Notes: generated from the sequence alone by a model not told the origin. DNA of 64,000 nucleotides from Annona cherimola (GCA_030490835.1 CM059977.1:21309335-21373334), one strand, 5' to 3'; positions 22,086 to 35,177 are shown, counted from the stretch's first letter. Program-made: numbers and translations.

Positions 22086-25000
22086 ATGACGACTCATATG
22101 TTATAATTATGCTTTTTCTCTGCCTAACTAATTAGGATGTTATTTCTATTTAATTTTTATGTGGTCCTCTAACTGAATTGAAATTGTTAATTTTTTTTTT
22201 TTTCAAACAGACGAATCTTGGATTAATTCTATTCTATGAACGTCTTCTCAGAAGACGGCAGTACGTCATCGATGATCATGCATGAGCTTGTACCATCAAG
22301 TGAAAGGCACACCGCACGTCCAAGGTCCACCGGGGAGAGCATTCATCTACCGTCTGTTTGAAGGGTTGTCTCCTACGGATACATGTTCTTGGGTATATAA
22401 TCTGTTAAGAAAATTTTACTTGGAAATGATTAAGTGTTGTAAAGATATCTTATAAGTAAGCTTCCTTTATTGAACAATAAAAAAAAAATTGTGCCATCAA
22501 CGATTCTCATTGTGCAATACTTTATACTTTATGAAGTTGATAATAACTTTTTTTATATACAGCTTATAACAATATTAATAATGTGAGAATCAAGGCAAGC
22601 CGTACCAGGTCAAGATTTGCCTACTTTTTAAAAAATTCAATTAGACTTTATTTTTATACGAGATTTGGACAAAAATTGTTTGACCTTTAACTTTTTTAAT
22701 AGATCCTAAGACAAACTTCAAGTTTGCATAAACTGATTTTGGTACAGTGAGTTGGATAAAAAATACTGTTCAAATAAAATAATTTTAAAATTTGATATAC
22801 CAATTAAACATAAAATACATCTAGACTAAATTTAAATAAATATTATACGTTTCAATATTTCATTAATTATTAAAAAACACATCATTACTAAAACGAAACA
22901 TGAAAAAATATAATATAAATTTATTAAAATAGGTTAACATACAATTATACGTAAGAGTTATATATATCCATAAATTTCTCTTATTGATTCTTATATTATT
23001 TTCTAGATAAATTAATTTTCAATTGTTGATATAATTGATTATAAAAAATGTGAAAATTTTGAAAGAAAATAAGGATAAGATTTAAATATTAGCTTATAAT
23101 TTTAATAAATTAATATATCCGAGACAGGCTGGGACTCTTCATATCAGGACAGAGACGACCTATTCTGACCTTATTTTTAAATTTAGGTCAAAATTCCTGA
23201 CTCATCTCTCTACCAAGTTAAAAAAATATTAGTTTTATGCAGTCAAAAATGAGTCAGGTCAAGATCAAATCACAAGGCAAACCGTCCCAATTCCCAACTC
23301 TAAATATTAAGCACATGAAACAGTGGTTTTTTTCATTTTTTGAAATCTAAGGAATATATTTAAAAATTTACATTTAGAATTATGTATAAATGCCAAAAAA
23401 TAAAATTTTAAAAAGCTCAAATGAGCGTGAGCACTGTATTGGAGCCTTAATATTAAAATGAGGTAGCTTTAGTGATGAAGTTTCATAATACGTTATTTTA
23501 AACTCTATAAGATTAAGTATGGTAAAGGCAAGTTCAATAAATTCTCCAAGGGATTCTTGGGGGTTCTTTCATATGCTTTAATAGATCTAGAATTTAATAC
23601 AGTGTAATATAATCTTTTTATTAAATTCAATTCAAGAAAATCTTTTGTAGTTTATTCCAAACTTCCATCTTATTAAATTCAGAAAATTTTAAATAAAATT
23701 TTATTTTTTTGAAAAAAATTTTGAGTTTATTTAAATTCTGAAATATACTTATTTGCCTTCTATATTATTAATATTTACCTATATTAAAAAATAATATGAA
23801 TAGTCCTCACAAATTTCATATTTAAAACTTCCCAAAACCAACTCGAATTCTGCCATTTTGTCAGATTTACCGCTCCCTTCATTGTTAATTATATATAGAA
23901 AGATATATTCAGGTGCAGTGTTGCGCAATTACGCTAAAATGGGCCCCAGATGATTATAAAATTATAATTTACTTTACCCATTGTATTTAGAATCATGTAT
24001 TTTATTATCATGCCAATTTTCATCCCAATCGGATATGTGTATGGACTTCATCTAAAAATTGTACAAATTTAACGTAATAAAATAGTTTGATATAAATAAT
24101 AACTTTAAAGTAGTTTTTTTAACATGTAAACCATTTACTATAAAATTTACATATGGATAAATGATTGTATAAAATTTCATTTCATTCTAATATGTGTGAA
24201 GGCTTATTTTAGGTAAATATACTGCTATTCCGATGCAAAGCAACTGCACAAAAACAACTCTTATATATATATATATATATATATTTTTGGGCCACACCAT
24301 TGAAGTTGGTATAATTCAATTTAATATGTGCCGATGGTTCTATAATTAGTTAGATAAAACTATTCCTCACCCATATAGATGCCCCATGTGGTCTTCGTAT
24401 ATTATCACAAGCAACTGCGGATTAAAATATTTAAAATTTGTTGCTGCAATTTTTAATTTATCCATAAAAAGAATAAAATAAATTGAGTGTCAAATCAATT
24501 TTCTTGATGGATTCATGCACGAGGCACGTGATTGTAGCCTTTTTTTATTGACATATTCCTGTTTCTGGTCTAACACGATGGCTTCTTTTATCAATGACAA
24601 GGACCTTGTTTTAGAATTTCCTCAACCGTTTATGTCCTGACTGTTACTGCTAATAGTATTATTTTTTATTTTCATTTACGTTTTGTATTTTTATGCTGTT
24701 AAGCACTGTATTTAAAACTATTTATTTAGTCCAGTTATAAAAATCAATATAGATATATTTAAAATCTCTTTTAGACAATTCCTAGAAATCTGAGTTCAAT
24801 GCGTAGCCCTTTGACTAGTAATTACTCGATAAATAACTAAATACAGGAAACATTAATAAAAAAAATGCCAAATAGTTAGAATTATTAGCCCAAAAATAAT
24901 TGAATTTGTTGGAGTTGTTAGAAGAATAATGAGCAGTTAGTTGAAGGTTGTCTTACAAGTTGCTCGAGACGACGCGCCCAAGAGTCTATTAAAACTGGCC

Positions 25001-25366
25001 CATAAATGGCACAAACAAGGTAGAATTCATCCCATAAGCATACCTTTTGGAGGGAGGCCCAGACCTTGGAGCTGGGCCATAGATTTGAGATATTTTAGAA
25101 GTATTTCGATTATCAAATCATGGGGCATTTTTATACAATGATTTTCACATAAAATAAGATCAATAAATTGGTGCACTTTCCTGGATCATAAAACTTCTCA
25201 CAACCGGAAGATAATGCTCATCGACCTTGTAAGTTTCAGCAAGCACTGTGAAAATTCGCCCAATAAAAATTCGTTTTCATATAAGCTATATGCAAAACAT
25301 GAAACACAGACAATAGATTTCAGGCTAAAGTTCTATCCTTGGATCCTAGCTCATTTGTAGTTTAAC
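22086..25366. other. Intergenic AT-rich region between CML and MYB-CC genes
   Basis: No supported gene. An AATAAA at 22476 could serve the CML transcript. A possible decayed element lies at about 22590-23305 (GGCAAGCCGTACC near the left, GGCAAACCGTCCC near the right). A family D element lies at 23925-24285. The 24941-25141 open frame has no recognisable domain. Confidence 0.45.
23925..24285. mobile_element. Degenerate family D (Micron-like) element with (TA)n flank
   Basis: It contains CAGGTGCAGTGTTGCGC, AAATGGGCCCCAGATGAT, CCCATTGTATTTAGAATCAT and CCAATTTTCATCCCAATC in the same order as the intact copies at 58965-59345. The right arm has diverged. TA repeats lie at its right edge (24262-24284). 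Confidence 0.6.
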
Positions 25367-26952
25367 CTAGCTTGGCCTTTGAATGAAATCTGGTTCCATC
25401 TTTCTTATTAAGAAGTCCCTTGAGTTGTCTGCATATCCTCCTATTGTTTTCTCTTTGAAGAAGGGTTCATCCTTGAAACTTTTCAAATTCTGGTTTACGG
25501 GGAAATTACTTCTCCGGTGCTCATCTAATATGCACTGCAGAAGCTTTGCCTGTTCTTCAATTCTCGTCTGCAAATTTTGTTGGAACTGCAGTTTTGTGTT
25601 AATTTGAGATTCTAATTCCAGTAACAATGTCTGCAACAAGAGCAAATCCTGTTGATGTTCTTACATACCTCCAAATGGCCATGTAAATTTTTCTGAGCAT
25701 CCCTTTGCAGATGCAATGCTTGGGAGATGGGCAATCCCCTGTCTCTGTAGGACAAATGAAAACAAACCAGAAATTCAAACAGAAGGACTAAGAACATCCA
25801 AATACAGTCAGAAGAAGCTAAACAAGGAATGAGTGGTTACACTTGCTGGTTGAACTGTGGCACTTCTTGGTTTCTTCTTCTAGTCCTTTCTGTGAGATGA
25901 AATCTAGGCAATTGTCAAATACACGACTAAACAGTTTTTCCATTATTACAGTGAATTTGACTTGAATGATGGAAATAGCTGACCTGTAAGAAGGTTTGGG
26001 ATTTGCTTAGATGCTCGATACTTCTGCATTTAAGAGATGGTCGTATAGATCAAAATTTGAACTAAAGGATGAAACTCACGAGTTAAAAATTACAGCCCTG
26101 GAAAATCACCTGTAAGTGGCTTTTGACATGGGATATTGTCAGCATTTCTGCTTTCATTAGTTTTAAGATATGCTTCGGAGTAGCTTCTGCGCATGAGAAG
26201 ACACACCCTTCATACGATTGAAGAAATCAACTTCTATGTCTTATCTAAGCGGGTGATTGTAGTGAGCTAAACAACTTACTCTCTGCTCCTCCAAGAAAAT
26301 CGACAGCTTCAACAAACTGCCCGTGGAGTACGTCTGTCCATCTAATGCGCCGTTTACTGCCCATGTCTACTGCAGACTTCATCGGACTACCGACCAGAGG
26401 ACTGGAGCACTGATGCATCACATGTTAGTGATAGAGAGGGGGAAAAAACCATATCAATCAAGACCATATGTAGCCCAAATGGAAAGGGGTAAATGTGATA
26501 GGACTAACTGAAGATGCACTCACCCTGGTGGGGGAAACTACTGTGTCCTCAGAGAAATTCCTCCTGCCGAAATTCAAATTATCCGACTGGTTTGTATCAG
26601 AAACAAACTGCTCAAAATGCATATGCCTTGAGTTCACCAATTCCACATCTCCAACTGTTTGGGAATGCAAATTATGAAGTGAAGGAGAAGAACAAGTAGC
26701 TTGCATTTCTCCGAGTGTCATGTCATTGGGTTCAATCAATTTCTCTGTCTTCATGGAATGGGGAACAGCGTGAGGAAATCGTGGATTATAAATTCCAGCA
26801 GACTCCCAGGTCAATTCAGACGGATGGTGATGCAGATAACTTGGCTGATGCGGCTGCCGAGGAATCACCCCAGATGAATGTTCATAAGGACCAGCATCTA
26901 AAATTGAAGGCAGATCCATGCTGCTTGTGGTATCTTCTTGATTCAAAATCAT
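25367..26952 (-). CDS. MYB-CC (GARP/PHR-like) transcription factor
   Basis: Seven coding exons on the minus strand: 26952-26524, 26409-26280, 26186-26110, 26023-25984, 25889-25841, 25744-25669 and 25630-25367. All joins are in frame and give 354 residues. The single MYB/SHAQKYF-type domain (about 162-215) spans exons 2-4: KRRIRWTDVLHGQFVEAV, GGAEKATPK, then TISHVKSHLQKYR. The MYB-CC coiled coil follows at about 250-305 (ALHLQRDAQKNLHGHLE and FQQNLQTRIEEQAKLLQ). The family acts in the nucleus; its best-known members bind P1BS sites and control phosphate starvation. The N-terminal 143 residues are unordered and family-specific. The start is the first in-frame ATG of this exon; the frame continues upstream to a good splice acceptor at 27014, so a further 5' exon exists and may add residues. 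Confidence 0.88.
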
Positions 26953-27013
26953 GGCGTGTTCCTTTCCAGCAACAGAGTCAAGTTCTTCTGCAAACACGAA
27001 CTTTGTTCTTCCC

Positions 27014-28250
27014 CTGAAATAAGAAACATTGAAATCCCAAGAAATGAATGTATAAATCAGGTGACTGCTTGGTCACTCTACACGCAGTGTACACAGAAAT
27101 CTGATTCTTGATTTCAATTATGGGGCTGCCGAATCTTCCATCGAATTTTCTTAGTGGGAAAAGGTAGAAGCAAAGTACTTATTGCACTCTTATCTTCAAC
27201 AACAATGGAGCAGAAATTGAAGTGTCATCCCTTGATTCTTCCATGTCACAAATCACTGGAATCTCACCAGACTTTCTAGATAGATTAAATTCTTCATGGA
27301 TGTGACGCAGTGGCGGGCACGTGTACCATAGGTTCTGATTTCTTGGTCATTAATTTCTGGATGCATCTTGACACAGAATCTGACGACATTGTCTATTTCA
27401 ATGTGCGGGCTCTTTTTTAGTGAATAAGTTCTTTTTAATTAGATAATCAATCTAGAAGGAATCCTCTGTCCCATACAAGATTTGGTAGCATTATTAAGAA
27501 GAGAATCTAGCGACAGAAATAATATCGGCCCTCAGAGCGTGTGTATAAGTGCAATTGAACAGAATCATAGAGTGCAAAAATCTATCAAGATTGACAACAA
27601 TAACCACCACAACAAATAACTCAATTCCAAATCTATTAACTAAAATGAAGTTGGTAAAAGAGTTCTGATTGCTGTGAAAATGCAGGAAGAAATCTATTGG
27701 CTTTTCTTATCCTGTCAACATGGTTTAGGTGGTTCAAACAGAAGCATTGAAGTATATAAATGGAAGGGTTGGTAAGAGAACCTGATTGCAGAAAGGACGT
27801 CACTGGTGCCCCATGGAAGAGCATAGAAGTTTCACACGAATCCAAAGCAGAATTGATTCTAAAATTCCATTCGAACCGACAGGATAGAGAGGAAGTTCTG
27901 AAGAAAAAGACTCCCACCAAAGCGTATAGAGGAGAGAATTGTTGGGAATTCATAAAACCACTTGATAAAAAAAGATTCGGGGCAAAGAAGGGAAGCAAGC
28001 CGGATAAATGGGTTGAGAAAGGAGTGAAATCTTTTCAGGTCTCTCTGAATTATCAAACTCTATCTTTCCACAAGGTTCAACAAAAGCCAATAATCCTCCT
28101 GTGGGCATATCCATAGCCCACTTGATTAGGGGATAAGAGTTGTGATTTCAGCTTGAATCCAATACAGTGGATGCAATGGGTCAATGAGCATTATCAGCTG
28201 CTCTCTTCATGGGAATACCACCGAGCAGAGCAATGATCTAAAATGGACAT
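27014..28250 (-). other. 5' region of the MYB-CC gene, exon structure unresolved
   Basis: A pyrimidine tract and CAG acceptor at 27014-27028 precede the first visible coding exon. On the minus strand a coding-like frame occurs around 27195-27350 (SRKSGEIPVICDMEE, MEESRDDTSISAPLLLKIR). Its possible donors do not match the phase needed by the 27014 acceptor. It may be leader, an upstream ORF or an alternative first exon. The overlapping 118-residue plus-strand frame (27760-28116) has no recognisable domain and I do not call it a gene. Confidence 0.4.
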
Positions 28251-31200
28251 TTGGCTTTTTAACCCTACTGAAAATACAATTTCGTAGGTTGGTTCGGATT
28301 CAATCACTGACTTTTCGTTCTAAGCCCTCTGCAGTAGTTTTGATGAAATAAAAATTCTTATTATGACCACATTTATAATTGTTTTCCAACTCGGGAACAT
28401 CTATAACCCGTGAAATTTGATAATTTTTAAATTTATTTGGTATTTTATTTAATGCTACGACGTTGTTGGCCCCGCCGATTATATCCACGTCACTGCCTTG
28501 TGAAATGCCTTCAACAATATTCTGTTTATGTTTAATAATATATTCTCTATTGCGCCCATCTTAGAACTCGGTTCCCTCTAAATTTCCTTGAATATTTTAT
28601 TATCTTATATATTGTTCTTGGAATTATCTGTTTAAATTGGAACGTAATTATTATTGTCGTAAATTTTTTTGATGGATTAAAAAACGTAATCACCAAAAAA
28701 CAAACATTTTAAAGGGTGAAAATGTTTATTTGAAGTTATTTATTTTGGACTTTGATCATATGCGACTCGCCGCATGTTGCGTTGCATGCGGTTGGCCAAA
28801 ATATTATTTTTGATTTTTGATTTTTTTTTGCATATGTAATCTTTGAAATTTATTTAATATTTTATTATAATTTTTTTAAATATAAAACGAACCCTGAAGG
28901 CCTAATTTCACAGAAATCTGTCTAGGTGTGGCTCGCATATGTATATATAAAAAAAAAAGCACAATTATATACACCATGATATATTTTGAGTTAAAATTCA
29001 ACATTTATTTATTTCATCTTATTTTTGTTTTTATTTTATTTTTTCGTAAATATGTTTTTTAATTGTATTTAATCCATATATCAAGTTTCGTTATTTTACA
29101 ATACTTTTACCTATTTATTTTTTATTGTTTAAAAAATACGAATTTCGAGGGCATTTAAGTCATTTTCATCTCTTAAAAAATTGACTTAAAAAAATCAAAG
29201 ATGAATATATAAAAGTATTTTAAAATAGTAAAACTTTGTATATATATTGAATATATTTAAAAATATATATTTATGAACAAAATTAAAAAAATATAACTAA
29301 TTATAAAAATAAATGAATGTTGTATTTTAACATAGAATACATCATGATATATATAATCAAGTTCCATTTTAAAAAGTAATATATATTTTTTTGTCAGCTT
29401 TGCATGTGGCCGCCGGATATGATCGGAGTTCGTTTATTGAAATAGTAATATGACACTTAATAAATAATTTTAAGCATAATGAATGAATTAAACCATAAAT
29501 TAAGTTACTAAAACATTAACTAAACAACAGTTCCCCTGCAATTTGCCGTATATTTCCAGAAGTGCCGTATTTTCTTCTAGCAACATACCATCGTAACATT
29601 TTTATTATCATATTTGAGTTTTAAATATGACCACAACTTATGCTCATATTTATAATGTACCACACATTTATAAATAAAAAAAAATAGCCAACCATGTTCA
29701 CGCTCACGTTAGCCATTTTTTTATTTTTTATAACTCACTTGTGGCACCCAAGCCAAGCATATATAAAAACTTCATTATTAGCCCATATATGAATTTAAAA
29801 AAAAAATCTTTTTTAAAAACAAAAAAGGTCACTTGAGCGTGAGCATAGCTCTTTGTAAAAATGGGATGACTACCAAAATATGAAATCCCTGTTAGGATTG
29901 ACACGGATGACCACGAAATATGACAACCGTGCTAGGATTGACGCTAAAAATATTTGATGTTGCAAAATTATCATTAGTAGTTTTTTTTATGGTATCACCC
30001 ACTTTAAATAATTAGGCACTTGACAGAAGTATACTCTAAGAGCAAGTTAACAATGCCACCGCATTTATCTAACATTCGAATCATAAGCATCTCACTTACA
30101 CAATTTTACTATACACACCTAGGCATCCAAGCGATGGCCCTCAGTAAATATTTGATTCCAAAATTTTTATAACTTTAGAAAGAGAAATGAGCTAATATAA
30201 ATTTTTATAATTTTAGAAAGAGAAATGATCTTATTAGCTCGGATTAAGTAAATCACTTATTTATTGCATTTCAAAAAACTCATTTGAAATATTTTTTTAT
30301 ACAATTATTTATCTAAGTGTATTTAATATATATACCAAATTCTATCATTTTTGTATATATGTATATTTTTTACTATTTTGTATATATTTTTCGAGATTTT
30401 TAAACATAAAGTTATTTTAGTCTTTTTTTTATTGGTATATTTTACATACATCTCAACACATATTACATTGAAGTTCTGAGACATTTTTATAAATCTGGAA
30501 ACACTCAGCTCCCCCAAAGAAATCCGGAGACCTATACTTTAAAAATCTTTCAAATATATACACATATCTAAAAATAATAAAACTTGATTTGTATGTTTAA
30601 TACATAATACTAATGGATTTAGGGGGGAAAGGTAAAAAATATATATGTTAAATGGTTTTTTAAAATAAATTCAGTAAGTAATTTACTTAGCTGGGGTTAA
30701 TAGGATTATTTTTTTGTACTCAAAAGTTTTTAATTTTCTTGTGACAAGTGAACCTCTGATCCATCAGGAGTTAATAGCAATTAATATCGAAGGGACGCAA
30801 GCATTCAAATCCTGAGGAATAAATGAAGGAAATGTCTATAGTCTATGGAGAGAGGCATTAGTTGACAAGTAATATCCCGCTACTTGTTTCGTCAGCGATT
30901 TGCTGGTAAAATCCAGTGTTGGCGTCCACGGCCTTTAGAAGCAAACGGTTTTGTGCGGGTTGTGTTGCTCATTTCAATAGATATATCTGTTTTCCAATGT
31001 AATCCGTGTCTGCAATCATGAAAAATGTTAGTTGTTATTGTTGTTGCATCCTTTTCTATGATGGAATATTGTTATCCTTTTCTATTGCATGTCATCAAAC
31101 CCTTTTAATGCGATTACAATATTAATGTTATATCTTTAGAATATAATATACGAATGTTTACTTAATAAGTTGAATTGCAGAGATAATATGACGTGGACCA

Positions 31201-31348
31201 CAAAATCCTAGAACGATCATAAGGTTAAAACTCTACCACTTGACCATTTTGTTTGTTTTGTGAAATTTATTTTTTTTTAAAAAACAACGATAATTATTCA
31301 CAATATTCGAAATCTCTCCTTTATGCCTGCCCTTCTCAATTTAATTTA
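28250..31348. other. AT-rich intergenic region with MITE remains
   Basis: No coding exon is supported. Several blocks contain inverted AT-rich arms (28920-29380 and 30100-30710). The rest is A+T-rich with no clear structure. Confidence 0.45.
30221..30715. mobile_element. Family F foldback MITE
   Basis: The left end reads AGAGAAATGATCTTATTAGC, with GCTCGGATTAAGTAAATC directly after it. The right end reads TAATTTACTTAGCTGGGGTT followed by AATAGG. These are inverted relatives of each other and of the element at 38108-38475. A short duplication of TTTAGAAAGAGAAATGA lies just before it. Confidence 0.5.
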
Positions 31349-32260
31349 GGGTGTATTTGGAAATGTGTAAAAAATTTCAAGTTAAAACTTTTTCTTCTCT
31401 ATAATTATCATATTTTTTAATCATTTCTTCACATTTTTTAGACAACTACCCTACTTTTCAATCATTTCTACACAACTATCATACTTATTAATAGAGGTAT
31501 TAATGATCATGGTCAACCTGTCAATCTGCTCGTCCAACCCATTTATAAATAGATTTGGGTTAAGATTTTTGAATAAATGGGTTATGATCCGCCAACCCGT
31601 TTAACTATTTAATTAAATGAAAGGATTAGGGTTGAAATTTTATAATCCATCAATCCGCTTAGTAACCTGTTTAACCCACATAACATATTCAACTCATTTA
31701 ACTCGTTTAACTCATTAAAGTTATATATATAAATGTAAACCTCTTGGTTATTTTTCCTCTCTAATTGTTTCTCGCTTCACTTTATTTTTATTTTCTCGTT
31801 GTTGCCACAATTCAATTTTCCTATTACTATCTTATTTTCATTTCTCCTACGCCGAAAACACCATCTTGTTTCTCTCTGCTGGATCATCGTCTACTAAAAT
31901 CTAGGCCTTCAAGTCGTCTACTATATAACCTGTTAATAACTCACCAACCTATTTATTAAGTAAGTTGCAAATGGGTTAGACTTAAAGTTCTTTAAATGAA
32001 TTAATAGACGGATTAGAGTTAAAATATTTTAAATGAGTTAGGATTACGACTAGGCTCCAACGCGTTCAACCCGATCCCGTAACACCTGTACTTTTTAATC
32101 ATTTTTACACAATTATTCATATAACTAATCTATCAATTTTAATTTTATACTCTCTACTCCTTATCATTAACCTTATCATATCACATCATTTTCTTTTAAA
32201 TCAAAAACTTTTATAGCAAAAACTTTTCATCCAAAAATTTATCACTTTCCGTACATATAC
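31349..32260. mobile_element. Family A MITE split by a later hAT-like insertion
   Basis: The left part (31349-31491) begins TTA then GGGTGTATTTGG. The right part (32099 to about 32260) continues the family body with TTTTTACACAATTATTCATA and ends near ATCACTTTCCG. The 31492-32090 element sits between them with an 8-bp duplication, so the Tourist-like element is older. Confidence 0.65.
31492..32090. mobile_element. Family B hAT-like MITE, 599 bp, with 8-bp target duplication
   Basis: The ends are TAGAGGTATTAATGATC and CCGATCCCGTAACACCTGTA. It is flanked by CTTATTAA (31484-31491) and CTTTTTAA (32091-32098), seven of eight identical. The interior is rich in AACCCATTTA-type motifs on both arms. 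The 31765-31959 open frame inside it is not a recognisable transposase. Confidence 0.75.
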
Positions 32261-32348
32261 TTGGTTTACCTCTTGCTTTTGCAACTTCTCACCTCTTTCA
32301 GAAAGTTTTTGGGAACTTCTGAAGGGCATATAAGGCAACAAAATCTAC

Positions 32349-32499
32349 CTGCATTTTGAACGGCGAATGTAAATGGATTCTCGGAGAATCCTGTGGGACC
32401 TTTGGAGGGGATGGCAGCAGTAAAAGCCCATAAAAGAAACGATACCGAAGATAAGGGGAAAAAAGTTTTACGGTTAAAGCCCGTGGTAATCGGTGCCAT
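32349..32499 (-). pseudogene. Orphan exon-like ORF with N-terminal Met, unrecognised
   Basis: Read on the minus strand, ATG at 32499 opens a 50-codon frame with coding-like composition (MAPITTGFNRKTFFPLSSVS at the start, SKGPTGFSENPFTFAVQ near the end). The frame runs into a perfect donor, CAG|GTAGAT, at 32348, leaving phase 1. The N-terminus is basic and hydrophobic and could be an organelle-targeting sequence. No matching second exon is seen downstream, where only MITEs lie within 1 kb. TATAAAA sits right before the ATG, too close to act as its promoter. I do not recognise the family. It is probably a displaced first exon. Confidence 0.35.
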
Positions 32500-33654
32500 T
32501 TTTATAAGGCGTCCAATTACATAGGCCGACCATAAATTATATTTTTAAATTTTTTTATAAATTTATTAATCGATCGATTAATTTTACTATTTTTGATATA
32601 TTTATAAATACGTTTTTATTTTTAAACACAGAAACATTGTGGTATGTAAAAAACGACTGCGATACCTTTACATTTAAAAATAAAAAAATTATCTATAAAT
32701 TTATACAAAATAATAAAAACTTAAATTATAAATTAAATATACCTAAATTAACATGTTTATAAAAAAAATTTAGAAAATATATATCAAAGACGCAGTTGAA
32801 GCTCTACGGGCTGGAGATCACACCTCTTTTTATAAATGCATGATAATTCTGTAAATTGAGTATAAATTATGATTATATTTAGAATTAACCCATCATATAT
32901 TCAATAATGTGGCATACTTCTCGTATCTTCAACAATGAGGTATATTTCAGTAAAGCCTACCTCATTGTACTCCGATTCAACCGTCTCCATCGAGCTGAGG
33001 AGAAGATGATGTTTAGTTCCAACGTAAATAATGCTTAATTTTAAAACTAGTTTCCGAATAAGGCCTTGGCCGGGGAACCTGATCAAATATCCTTTATTTA
33101 ATGTAATTAGAAAAGTTATATTTAGCTTGGAGGCAAGTTTCATCCAAATCTAATATATGCATAGCTCACATTTGTTCAAAAATCAATATATTTATATATA
33201 AATTAAGAAAATATTTAAATTCATTTACATATATATTAAAATATAATAATATTTTATAAAATCATTTATCTATATACTTATAATATTTTAAATGATTTAG
33301 ATGCTAAAAGTACTATTTAAAATTTGATATTTAATATTAAATTATTTTATTATATTAATTTTATACGTTTAATGATAGAGCCCATATACAATGGTACTAG
33401 ATAATTAGAAAAGTTTCTGTAATAATAAAATGATCTTAAATATGATTAATGGAGTAAGTTTTTTATTAATCATTTATATATTAAAAATAGAAAGAATTAT
33501 ATAGAATGAAAGTTTTATAAAAAAGCACTCCATTGTAGTACAAGATACTTGTACTTCCATAATGCTCTTCAGTTGTAAGTCGGTGCTTAAAAGTTCCGTT
33601 GGCACTGTAGTACAAAATACTTGCATTCAAGTCATTTTCAAAGATTACAACTCT
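32500..33654. other. AT-rich intergenic region with family D remains
   Basis: No gene seen. Inverted AT-rich arms occur at 32520-32790 (family E-like). A degenerate family D body lies at about 33150-33560. A short direct repeat, GTAGTACAA(G/A)ATACTTG, occurs at 33536 and 33607. Confidence 0.45.
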
Positions 33655-34269
33655 CAGGGGTGTTAATGATCATTTTCAAACCCGTCAACCCACTCATACC
33701 CGTTTATAAATGAATTTGAGTTAGGAATTTTGAATAAGTGGATTATGATTCACTAACCTGTTTAGTCATTTAATTAAATAAGTAAATTAATATTGAAATT
33801 TTATAACTCGTCAACTCATTTAGTAACTCATTTAACCCATATAATCTATTCAACCTTATTAATTCATTTAACCCATTTAACTCGCTTAACTTATTAAAAT
33901 TTTATATATATACATATAAACTCATTTGATTATTTTCTCTCTAAATCTTCCTTCAATTACCTAATTTTTACTTTTCTACTGTTGTCCTAATTTTATTTTC
34001 TCGTTGCTCCTCTATTTTCATTTTCCCTACGCCAAAAATATTCTTTCATCTCTCCATGCAAGATCATTATCTACTAAAGTCTAAACTTTTAAGTGATTTT
34101 AGATTATTTACTATCCATTCACAACCCACAGGCCCGTTTATTAAATGAGTTATAAATAAGTTAAAAATGAATTTTTTTTAAATGGATTAATAAACAAATT
34201 AAAATTGAAATATTTTAAATGAATTAAAATTAAAATTAAGTTCCAACTGGATCGTTTAACACCCTTAAC
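33655..34269. mobile_element. Family B hAT-like MITE, 615 bp
   Basis: The ends are CAGGGGTGTTAATGATC and GATCGTTTAACACCCTTA. The interior has the same order of AACCCGTTTA-type motifs as the copies at 31492-32090 and 50450-51057. The flanking octamers do not match convincingly. Confidence 0.65.
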
Positions 34270-34399
34270 CCCTAAACTCGGTGCATTCACTGGTCCCCAA
34301 GTTAATCGATATCAGATTTTGCCGTTTACGAACAAATTTGAGGGAGTAAGGCACTCAACCTCGGTTCTCTCACCTACTGGACTAGTGTGTTGATTTTTT

Positions 34400-34875
34400 A
34401 GATTAATGCAGGCTACTGATATTTCTTTCAGACATGAATGTAGATGGACCCAGAGAATCACAATATAGGATTGGCGGCTATCATCAAGGATTCTCAGAGC
34501 CTCTGCTCATGGAAGCAACTGCTCTCCTCCTGATGGAATCACCTAGCTAAGCAACTCAATCTCAAACTGTCCAGGCTGAATAAGATTCATTACTCCTTAT
34601 TGATTTTCTGATTAATGACAATCATATCTTCAATGGGGGCTGTATATCTTTCTTTCCACCAAGTCTCGAGGCAAGGAAATGCTGCAGCATTTTCTTTGGC
34701 TGTTTTTGTTTCGTCTTCTCTTCTTTTTTCAAGACTCAAGTTTGGTAGGACAATCCACCACAAACAATTTCAATTTTTTGTTAATGAAATACAAGGATTG
34801 CTTCATCCCTTGATCAGAAGGAGCGAGATAGAGCTTGCCCCTGCTTTCTTTTCTTTTATCAAAGAATAATAATAA
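34400..34875 (+). pseudogene. Truncated LINE 3' end with RNase H-like domain (broken)
   Basis: Translation in shifting frames gives the pieces EALLMEATALLLMES-like near 34495, LINDNHIFNGG near 34610 and VSRQGNAAAFSLAVFV near 34670. These match the plant RVT_3-type RNase H fold found at the C-terminus of LINE-like non-LTR elements (motif h-x-x-R-x-x-N-x-A-A-x-x-L-A). Stops and frameshifts break it. It ends TCTTTTATCAAAGAATAATAA, like the other two copies at 35670-36171 and 39050-39545, which suggests a LINE 3' terminus with a short A-rich tail. Confidence 0.65.
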
Positions 34876-35177
34876 TATTTCCAATGCCTATGAGACTTTC
34901 AGCGGCATCATTATCAGCAATCTACCACAAGATTATGAAAAATAAGACAATATTAAGATCACCACCGCAGAAACTTGGAATCCAACGAAAACCAGAGATA
35001 AGGAAAAGAACAAGGAACACGATCCCATAAAAATTAAGTGAGCAAAAAGCTCGTTTCTTATCCCTTACGATTCAATTTTCTTTCTATCGAAATTTATTTT
35101 TTAAGGAAAAAAATACCTGTTTCTTATCACTAAAGAGAGGGATCTACATCCATGGGTGGTGTTGAAAAGGGGAGTAA

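Noticed and set aside
26953..26997. MYB-CC start at 26997
   Set aside because: The codon is GTG. The first ATG in this exon is at 26952; whether an upstream exon supplies the true start is left open.
27760..28116. 118-codon plus-strand frame
   Set aside because: No recognisable domain or promoter; it lies in the 5' region of the minus-strand MYB-CC gene and looks like chance openness.
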